Source: DASYYE01 sp035946955 (lineage in GTDB: Bacteria > Actinomycetota > Actinomycetes > Streptosporangiales > Streptosporangiaceae). From it: DNA of 10,120 nt. The position numbers and the translations under genes are program-made. Position 1 is the stretch's first letter. Each line of letters begins with the position of its first letter. This document shows positions 5,446-10,120 of this stretch, in pieces. The stretch covers positions 1 to 10,120 of the forward strand of contig DASYYE010000181.1 in assembly GCA_035946955.1 (NCBI GenBank). The letters are read 5' to 3'. The notes below the pieces were generated by a model. It did not search any database and had not been told where the DNA came from. It was given only the letters and a program-made list of their open reading frames with translations.

Positions 5446-6680
5446 CCCGCGGACTCCCAGTCGATGCGGCGTTGCAGGAGTGCCTGCTCGGCGGGGTTCG
5501 CGGAGAGTCCAAGGGCACGCTGGTCGGCCGCCTGGGCTTGTCGGGGGTGACCAAGCAACCGCAGCAGTTCGGCGCGGGTGGCGTGGTACAGGTGATACTG
5601 GTCCAGGACGCCGGACAGGGCATCGACCTCGGCGAGGGCTGCCTGCGGCCCAGCGGCGTATCGCAGTGCGATGGCCCGGTGCAGCCGGGCGACCGGCGAC
5701 GGCTCCAGGTGCAGGAGCATGTCGTAGAGCAGCACGATCTGTTCCCAGTCGGTGTCCGCCCACTCGGCGGCCTCGGCATGGCACGCGACGATGGCGGCCT
5801 GGAGCTGGTAAGGACCGGGGCGGCGCTGCCTGGCGGCGTGGCGGATCAGCCGGGTCGCGTCGGCGATCGCGCCATGGTCCCAGCGCGAACGGTCCTGGTG
5901 TTCGAGGAGAACGAGGTCGCCGTCACTGCTGAACCGCGCGTCGCTGCGTGCCCGGTGGAGTTTGACCAGCGCTAGCAGGCCCGCGACCTCCGGTTCGGTG
6001 GGCATCAGGTGGTGCAGTTGGGTGGCGAGCCATTCGGCCTCGTCGACCAGGTCCGGCGAGTCCGCCTGGTCAGCCGTGGCGAGGTAGCCCTCATTCAGGA
6101 GCAGGTAGATCACGGCGAGCACTTCGCGCAGCCGCGCGTTGAGCTCATCGGGGTCGGGCGTGCGGTATGGGATGCCGGCTTGGGTGATCTTGCGTTTGGC
6201 GCGTGTGATGCGCTGCGCGACGGTTGCCTCGGGCACCAGGAAGGCACGGGCGATCTGGGCCGTGGTGAGGCCGCACACGATGCGGAGGGTCAGGGCGATC
6301 TGTGCCGGGCGGGGTAGCGCTGGGTGGCAGCAGGTGAAGATGAGCCGCAGCCGCTCGTCCGCGTCGGGCTGGACGGGCCACTGGAGCTGGGCCAGTTTGG
6401 TGCGGTAGTTGTGCTGGCGGCGGAGCGCGTCCAGCCCGCGGTTGCGCGCGACCATGAACAGCCAGGCATCGGGACGGTCGGGGATGCCCTCGGACGGCCA
6501 CCGCGCCAAGGCGGCCATGACCGCGTCCTGGACCAGGTCTTCGGCGGTGGCGAAGTCGCCGGTCAGCCGCATGAGCGCGGTCGCGAGCCGCCCGGCGTGG
6601 CACCGCACGGTCCGGGCGAGCTCGCGCTCGGGCGCCGTCGTGTCCGGCCCTGCCTGGTCGTGTCCGGCGTGGCTGCTCAT
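5418..6680 (-). CDS. ECF42-type RNA polymerase sigma factor with long C-terminal extension
   Basis: 420 aa, about twice the length of a minimal ECF sigma factor. Region 2 lies at about 24-91 (TAEDLVQDAVMAAL, RPDAWLFMVARNRGLDALRR). Region 4 lies at about 115-166 (GLTTAQIARAFLVPEATVAQ then RITRAKRKI). Between them is LRLIFTCCHPAL (111-122), a signature of the ECF42 group, and after region 4 comes LLLNEGYLA (193-201). Residues 180-420 form a helical TPR-like extension that in this group replaces an anti-sigma factor. The ATG at 6680 overlaps the TGA of the DGPF gene (ATGA), implying translational coupling. It directs RNA polymerase to stress or unknown-signal promoters; ECF42 members are known to control linked DGPF genes. 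No anti-sigma gene is nearby, as expected. It ends close to the convergent plus gene. Confidence 0.94.
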   Translation of the reverse strand: MSSHAGHDQAGPDTTAPERELARTVRCHAGRLATALMRLTGDFATAEDLVQDAVMAALARWPSEGIPDRPDAWLFMVARNRGLDALRRQHNYRTKLAQLQWPVQPDADERLRLIFTCCHPALPRPAQIALTLRIVCGLTTAQIARAFLVPEATVAQRITRAKRKITQAGIPYRTPDPDELNARLREVLAVIYLLLNEGYLATADQADSPDLVDEAEWLATQLHHLMPTEPEVAGLLALVKLHRARSDARFSSDGDLVLLEHQDRSRWDHGAIADATRLIRHAARQRRPGPYQLQAAIVACHAEAAEWADTDWEQIVLLYDMLLHLEPSPVARLHRAIALRYAAGPQAALAEVDALSGVLDQYHLYHATRAELLRLLGHPRQAQAADQRALGLSANPAEQALLQRRIDWESAGHTAAKDPG

Positions 6681-7021
6681 GACTCCAGCGGGCGTATCTC
6701 CACGATCGGGCAGCCAGGCCAGGTGCTGACCATCCGCAGCGCCTCGTCAAGGTCAGCCACCTCGATCTCGGAGTAGCCGCTGACCACCTCTTTGCCCTCG
6801 ACGAATGGGCCGTCGGTGATGACCGGCTCGCTGCCAGCGTCCAGCCGGACAGTTGTCGCCGTGTCCGCTGGCTGCAGCTTGCTGCCACCCCGGATCTTGT
6901 CCGCGTGTTCGGCCAGCCACTTGCCGACCAGCGCGAAGGCCCGGTCCCTGTCTTCCTGGGTCATCTCCGCCAGGTTCTTCTCGAACTCCTCGGTCTCGAC
7001 GAAGAGCAGCACGTATCTCAT
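6677..7021 (-). CDS. DGPF (YCII-related) domain protein
   Basis: 114 aa from the ATG at 7021. It opens MRYVLLFVETEE and carries DGPF at residues 70-73, followed by FVEGKEVVSGYSEIEVADLDEAL, the standard YCII-related/DGPF fold (a small ferredoxin-like alpha/beta dimer). The biochemical role of the family is unknown, though it is almost always encoded next to ECF42 sigma factors, as here. Its start overlaps the stop of the VOC gene and its stop overlaps the start of the sigma gene, both as ATGA, so the three proteins should be made together. A longer frame runs upstream to 7105 but lies inside the VOC gene. Cytoplasmic; no signal peptide. Confidence 0.95.
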   Translation of the reverse strand: MRYVLLFVETEEFEKNLAEMTQEDRDRAFALVGKWLAEHADKIRGGSKLQPADTATTVRLDAGSEPVITDGPFVEGKEVVSGYSEIEVADLDEALRMVSTWPGCPIVEIRPLES

Positions 7022-7506
7022 GCCCCGCCCCCCTGCTGGAGTTCGGCCATGCGCCGCATCATCTCGTCCGGCGCGACGTCCTCGACGTGGCTGGCAACCG
7101 TCCACCCGTGGCCGAACGGGTCGATGATGAACGCGTCGCGCTCACCGTAGAACTGGTCAGCCGGGGGGCGCTTGAGTGTGGCGCCGAGCTTCACGGCGTG
7201 CTCGACCACCGCGTCGACATCCTCGACGTAGATGTACAGGTATGCGGGAGAGCCGTCGAGACCACTTCGCGGCGGGGCCTGCGTGCCCCGGTACGGCGAG
7301 GCGTCATCGACCATGACCACTGAGTCACCGATCTCGATCTCAGCGTGGGCGATCGTCCCGCCCGGCCCAGGGACCCGCATGCGCTCGGTGGCGCCGAACA
7401 CCTCGGTGTAGAACTCGAGGGCCTTGGCGGCCCCGTCCACCACCAGGCCGGGCGTGACCCTGCGGTAGCTGTCAGGGATCGGGCTGGGTTTGGCAGTTGG
7501 TGCCAT
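7018..7506 (-). CDS. VOC-family (glyoxalase/PhnB-like) protein
   Basis: 162 aa from the ATG at 7506, with GAAGGAGG seven bases upstream; the frame is open further to 7602 but this start is clearly best. Two beta-alpha-beta-beta-beta modules are visible: residues 13-68 (RRVTPGLVVDGAAKALEFY, AHAEIEIGDSVVMVDD) and 85-140 (AYLYIYVEDVDAVVEHAVKL, ERDAFIIDPFGHGWTVASH). The second module ends with the FGHGW box typical of PhnB/YycE-like vicinal-oxygen-chelate proteins. H54 and H133 are possible metal ligands, but the substrate and even catalysis are unknown. It is the first gene of the operon with the DGPF protein and ECF42 sigma factor, and so probably part of that regulon. Confidence 0.93.
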   Translation of the reverse strand: MAPTAKPSPIPDSYRRVTPGLVVDGAAKALEFYTEVFGATERMRVPGPGGTIAHAEIEIGDSVVMVDDASPYRGTQAPPRSGLDGSPAYLYIYVEDVDAVVEHAVKLGATLKRPPADQFYGERDAFIIDPFGHGWTVASHVEDVAPDEMMRRMAELQQGGGA

Positions 7507-7563
7507 GGTGGCCTCCTTCGTGGGACTTGGCATCACCGGAGGCGGTCGACCTCCACCCATGAA

Positions 7564-7591
7564 GACGATCGGCGAGTCCCCGGATACGACA
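7564..7591 (-). promoter_or_regulatory. Candidate ECF42-type promoter of the VOC-DGPF-sigma operon
   Basis: The minus strand reads TGTCGT (7586-7591), then 14 bp, then CGATC (7567-7571), with CGTC at 7564-7567 as an alternative -10. ECF42 targets are, as I recall, marked by TGTCGA at -35 and CGA/TC at -10. The site is about 60 bp before the VOC start, so the sigma factor could autoregulate its operon. One -35 base differs from the consensus and I am not sure of the required spacer. Confidence 0.42.
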
Positions 7592-7627
7592 TGACCCGCC
7601 ACCTTCCGGTAGAGGTCACATACCCGG

Positions 7628-8776
7628 TCAGGACTGCGTCCAGTTCCTGCCGTCCCAGTGCAGCACCACTGTGTGGTCTGGCTTTTTGATGGTGACAGGG
7701 CAGTAGCATCCGACAGCCCAGGCGTCGGTGGCAGAGCGGATGGTCACGCTGTTGAGTCCGGTCAAGGTGCGGCCGGGACTCGGTGCGGGCACCGGAGCCC
7801 ACTTCCTGCCATCCCAGTGCGCCACCAGCGTGCCAGCGGGCCCTCCGCCGGCTCCCCACACATTGTTGCTCGACAGCGCGCTCACGCTGCTGACGAAGTC
7901 AGTGGTGCTCGGGAGCAGGGGAGTGGGCACCTGTGTCCACTTCGTGCCGTCCCAGTGCAGCATCAGGTTCTTTGCCACGCCCCGGCGGGCGAAGTAGAAG
8001 CCAACGGCCCAGACGTCGGTGCTGGAGACGGCGCTCACGCCAGTCAGCTTCACGTAGCCGAGGTGGCCCGGGTTGGGGCTTGGCACCAACGTCCAGACCT
8101 TGCCGTTCCAGTGCTCTACGTAGGCCGCCGTCTGCTGCAGGTGTGGTCCCACGTCGTCGGACCCGATGGCCCAGGCATCAGACGGCGAGTCCGCACTCAC
8201 ACCGGTCAGTTCGCTCTGACTTGTGGGATTGGGGGTGGAGACGAGTGCCCACCGGGTGCCGTCCCAGTGGATCGCGGCCCCCGAGAACCCCTGCGGACCC
8301 TTGCCTGGGCCGAGCCCGACTGCCCAGACGTTGCGCTGCGACTGCGCACTCACCGCCTCCGGAAAGATCTGCCCGCCAGGGGGAGCCGGGCTGGGTACAG
8401 GTGCCCACCGGGTGCCGTCCCAGTGCAGCGTGACATCGGCGCCAAACTGCCCGACCGCCCATGCGTCGGTCGGAGACAGCGCCGCCACCCCCGTCGTGTC
8501 GGGCCGGTTTGGACCTGTCGCAGGGACGGCCACGGGCGACCAGCGTGTGCCGTCCCAGTGCAGGAGCAGAGCGCCGCCATTGACGATCCCCGCGGCCCAG
8601 GCGTCGCGCGGGGAGTCGGCGCTGACACTCCAGAGGTCGCCGTGGTAGGTGGTGACCTGGTTCGCTGGTGGTGCCGTCACGCCGAGTGTGAGGGTCAGTC
8701 CCAGGCCAACCGCGGCCAATCCGCTGAAGCCTGACTGCCTGACCTGCGTCCAGCCCGAAGAAAGTGCCCCGTTCAT
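7628..8776 (-). CDS. Secreted seven-repeat beta-propeller-like protein
   Basis: 382 aa from the ATG at 8776 (AAGGGG upstream). Residues 1-38 look like a signal peptide: a hydrophobic stretch at about 17-33 and a small-residue TAPPA end, although only one basic residue (R13) precedes it. The rest is seven repeats of roughly 45-53 residues, each with a VSA-x-SPTDAWAVG strand pair followed by LHWDGT(R/K)W and a Pro-rich turn. The final repeat ends at HWDGRNWTQS. Seven repeats with Trp and Asp at fixed places fit a seven-bladed beta-propeller outside the cell. No catalytic domain, sortase signal or C-terminal TM is present, so it is likely released or peptidoglycan-associated. Such repeats are common in actinobacterial secreted proteins of unknown role; binding of protein or glycan is a guess. 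It is preceded by an AT-rich promoter-like patch and is probably its own transcript. Confidence 0.87.
   Translation of the reverse strand: MNGALSSGWTQVRQSGFSGLAAVGLGLTLTLGVTAPPANQVTTYHGDLWSVSADSPRDAWAAGIVNGGALLLHWDGTRWSPVAVPATGPNRPDTTGVAALSPTDAWAVGQFGADVTLHWDGTRWAPVPSPAPPGGQIFPEAVSAQSQRNVWAVGLGPGKGPQGFSGAAIHWDGTRWALVSTPNPTSQSELTGVSADSPSDAWAIGSDDVGPHLQQTAAYVEHWNGKVWTLVPSPNPGHLGYVKLTGVSAVSSTDVWAVGFYFARRGVAKNLMLHWDGTKWTQVPTPLLPSTTDFVSSVSALSSNNVWGAGGGPAGTLVAHWDGRKWAPVPAPSPGRTLTGLNSVTIRSATDAWAVGCYCPVTIKKPDHTVVLHWDGRNWTQS
7648..8560 (-). repeat. Seven intragenic repeats marked by a 13-bp core
   Basis: The plus-strand core TGCCGTCCCAGTG (reverse of codons for HWDGT/R) starts at 7648, 7807, 7945, 8101, 8257, 8413 and 8548, with one substitution in the second and fourth copies. 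Intervals are 159, 138, 156, 156, 156 and 135 bp, all multiples of three. These are coding repeats of the propeller gene; the three exact 156-bp steps in the middle suggest internal duplication. Confidence 0.9.
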
Positions 8777-8860
8777 AGCAAGCCCCTTAGATCGTCATGC
8801 GCGGTGGGGCGTTGTCACCGGCCCCCGCTGGCGTCATAACGGGCAAGTTACTATCCCTAA

Positions 8861-8889
8861 TGGCTATGTGTGTTCTCCAATGGAGTCAA
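8861..8889 (-). promoter_or_regulatory. Candidate promoter of the propeller gene
   Basis: The minus strand reads TTGACT (8884-8889), 17 bp, TAGCCA (8861-8866). The -35 is close to consensus and the -10 is poor; a TAGGGATAGT stretch slightly downstream is another possible -10. It lies in an unusually AT-rich patch at the very end of the amidohydrolase gene, about 85 bp before the propeller start. Two palindromes flank it. Predicted by eye. Confidence 0.35.
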
Positions 8890-9856
8890 GCTTGGATAAT
8901 GGACCTATAAGGGTCATATCCAGCTGGTACACCCTGCGGGCGGTCCGGCCGTAGACCGCATCCCGCTCGGCCGCGCTGAGCTGCGCTGTCACCTCCCGGT
9001 ACACCTCACATACCTGGCCGTAGGTCCCGCCGAGCGTGGACACCGGCCAGTCTGTCCCGAACATGAGCCGGCCCGGGCCGAAGGCGGCGAGCACGGTCTC
9101 GTAGTAAGGGCGGAGGTCGCTGGCACGGACCGGGCTGCTGTGCGCGCCGGACAGCTTGCATGTCACGTTGGGCAGCGTGGCCAGGCTCCGGACCGCCTCA
9201 GGCCACGGCCCGTCCCCGCCTTCCTCGCCAGCGTCAACAGGCGGCCCGCCCAGGTGGTCGAGCACGAAGCTGAGCTCCGGCACCGACCGGGCCGCGGCCA
9301 CCGCGGCGGGGAGCTGGTGGGGCAGCGTCACGATGTCGAATGCCAGCCCCGTCTCCGCCAGTGCATGCAGGCCGCGGACCACCGTGGGCCGGGCCAGCCA
9401 GTCCGGGTCGGCCTCGGCCAGCACTGGGTGCCGGATGCCGCACAGGAACTCCCCGCCAGGCAATGCCCGCAGGCGCCCCACCGCCTCGCGGACATCGGGG
9501 GCGGCGAGGTCCGTCCAGCCCACCACCCCGGCCAGCAGTCCGCCAGCGGCGGCGGGGCTACCAGGGCTGGCCCCCGCCGGCCCACCCTGGGTGGACTCGT
9601 CCTTCCCGGCCGCATACGGATCGCGGCCAGCGGCCAGCGCGAGCAGGTCAGGGGTCTCCCAGGGTTCGGCCACCGTCTGGATGACCACGGTGCCGGTCTC
9701 CCCGGCCGCCGCTGTCAGCGGGGCCAGGTCGGCGAGCGTGAACGACCGGCGCAGCGGGACGAGTTCGTCGTCGGTGGCCCAGGACTGCCCGCCCATGAGC
9801 CAGCGATGCTCCCTGGCGGCAAGGTCCCACAGGTGGTGATGAGCGTCGATCATCAT
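8864..9856 (-). CDS. Amidohydrolase family protein (COG3618-like, lactonase/metal-dependent hydrolase)
   Basis: 330 aa from the ATG at 9856 (a second ATG follows at once). It is a TIM-barrel metallohydrolase of the Amidohydro_2 type. Metal and active-site motifs: DAHHHLWD with H6 and H8, LPH (H180), LDHLGGPP (H201) and MFGTDWP (D269). The opening and the DHLGGPP box point to the COG3618 group, which includes sugar lactonases (L-fuconolactone, L-rhamnonolactone) and related hydrolases; the substrate cannot be told. Residues 82-105 form a Gly/Ala/Ser/Pro-rich insert, probably a surface loop. The last 17 residues (MTLIGPLSKLDSIGEHT) extend past the usual end at ARRVYQLD and are encoded by AT-rich DNA. 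The start overlaps the stop of the preceding membrane-protein gene by ATGA, so the two are probably co-translated. The ribosome site is weak, in line with coupling. Confidence 0.9.
   Translation of the reverse strand: MMIDAHHHLWDLAAREHRWLMGGQSWATDDELVPLRRSFTLADLAPLTAAAGETGTVVIQTVAEPWETPDLLALAAGRDPYAAGKDESTQGGPAGASPGSPAAAGGLLAGVVGWTDLAAPDVREAVGRLRALPGGEFLCGIRHPVLAEADPDWLARPTVVRGLHALAETGLAFDIVTLPHQLPAAVAAARSVPELSFVLDHLGGPPVDAGEEGGDGPWPEAVRSLATLPNVTCKLSGAHSSPVRASDLRPYYETVLAAFGPGRLMFGTDWPVSTLGGTYGQVCEVYREVTAQLSAAERDAVYGRTARRVYQLDMTLIGPLSKLDSIGEHT
8893..8922 (-). terminator. Imperfect stem-loop in the 3' end of the amidohydrolase gene
   Basis: TGGATA/TATCCA (8893-8898 with 8917-8922) and GACC/GGTC (8902-8905 with 8912-8915) enclose a 6-nt loop, with small bulges between the stems. 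It lies inside the last codons of the amidohydrolase and is AT-rich, so it is weaker than the other hairpins here. A second palindrome, CTCCAATGGAG, lies at 8875-8885. It may end transcription, or be an operator near the propeller promoter. Confidence 0.33.
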
Positions 9857-10120
9857 GGGCGTCCGGAGGCTGGTTCAGTGTCACTGGATACAGCGGCCTC
9901 CCTGTTGTCCCCCGGGCCAGCCGCCGGCGGGAGGACCAGCTGGACACCGGCGAGCGCCACCGAGAAGCCGAGTCCGAGCAGGGCCCCCGCATAGAACGTG
10001 AAATTGGCGTCGTGCGTCTGCTGACGGTGGTCCACGCCGACCGCGGTCTGCCCAGGCGTGTCGCTGTTTGCCAGGATTTCCTGCCAGGTGGCGGTCGACC
10101 CATTGACCCTGGGCTCAGGG
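9853..10120 (-). CDS. Hypothetical one-TM protein, C-terminal part (runs off right edge)
   Basis: A frame without stops enters from the right edge and ends with TGA at 9853-9855; 88 residues are visible. It could begin inside the window at a GTG (10035), but the frame is open to the edge and upstream codons read plausibly (GSTATWQEILANSDTPGQTA), so I treat it as partial. One hydrophobic segment of about 24 residues (FTFYAGALLGLGFSVALAGV and onward, about residues 40-63 of the visible part) is a likely TM helix. It is followed by a short Pro/Gly/Asp-rich tail of 25 residues. The arrangement resembles the C-terminal anchor of small membrane proteins with an outer domain; no family can be assigned. 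It overlaps the amidohydrolase start by 4 bp, indicating an operon. Function unknown. Confidence 0.72.
   Translation of the reverse strand, partial: PEPRVNGSTATWQEILANSDTPGQTAVGVDHRQQTHDANFTFYAGALLGLGFSVALAGVQLVLPPAAGPGDNREAAVSSDTEPASGRP

Noticed and set aside
6145..6888. Minus-strand frame overlapping the sigma and DGPF genes in another frame
   Set aside because: Very Arg/Pro/Ala-rich translation, typical of a frame-shifted reading of GC-rich coding DNA.
7658..8734. Long plus-strand open frame opposite the propeller gene
   Set aside because: It mirrors the coding repeats of the minus-strand gene, and its translation has no sensible hydrophobic core or start signal.
7599..9026. About 33-bp similarity between 7599-7631 and 8992-9024 (CACCTNCCGGTA...TCACATACC)
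   Set aside because: Roughly 25 matching bases in an intergenic region versus the amidohydrolase coding region; about what chance gives when comparing a 10-kb GC-rich window with itself, and nothing else supports a mobile repeat.
9140..9994. Plus-strand open frame opposite the amidohydrolase
   Set aside because: Antisense shadow; the minus-strand protein has all family motifs and the plus-strand frame none.

Overview
The window looks like chromosomal DNA of a high-GC actinomycete. Codon third positions are strongly G/C-biased. One gene encodes a mycothiol-dependent-type enzyme (mycothiol is an actinobacterial thiol). The eukaryotic-type Ser/Thr kinases have a single membrane span and an outer sensor-like domain, and the ECF42-type sigma factor sits beside a DGPF protein; both are typical of the Streptomyces/Streptosporangiales group. 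I cannot name the species.

Layout. All genes but one lie on the minus strand, so transcription mostly runs from high to low coordinates. From the right edge: the C-terminal end of a one-TM protein (9853-10120, partial) overlaps by ATGA an amidohydrolase (8864-9856). An 87-bp AT-rich gap follows, then a secreted protein with seven propeller-type repeats (7628-8776). Next is a tight three-gene operon, VOC protein (7018-7506) > DGPF/YCII protein (6677-7021) > ECF42-type sigma factor (5418-6680), with a 4-bp ATGA overlap at both junctions. The only plus-strand gene (4465-5406) is a conserved-looking actinobacterial protein of unknown role with a helix-turn-helix-like N-terminus; it converges on the sigma gene. 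Divergent from it, across a 340-bp gap, is an aldo/keto reductase (3153-4124), followed by a maleylpyruvate-isomerase-family protein (2254-3072). At the left edge are two head-to-tail, closely related transmembrane Ser/Thr kinases: a complete one (662-2149) and the N-terminal part of a second (1-562).

How it may work. The sigma operon is a self-contained signalling module: ECF42 factors carry their own C-terminal regulatory extension and usually drive expression of neighbouring DGPF genes. A promoter-like site with the TGTCG core expected for this group lies upstream of the operon's first gene. The kinase pair is a recent tandem duplication that includes the promoter region: a 22-bp block is perfectly shared upstream of both genes, and 133 bp of kinase-domain DNA is identical while neighbouring stretches have diverged, which suggests gene conversion. 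The remaining genes look like ordinary metabolic or detoxification genes with no obvious shared pathway. I found no mobile element, tRNA, rRNA or CRISPR array. The strongest leads for something less described are the kinase duplication, the unknown plus-strand protein and the AT-rich palindromic patch at 8836-8925.
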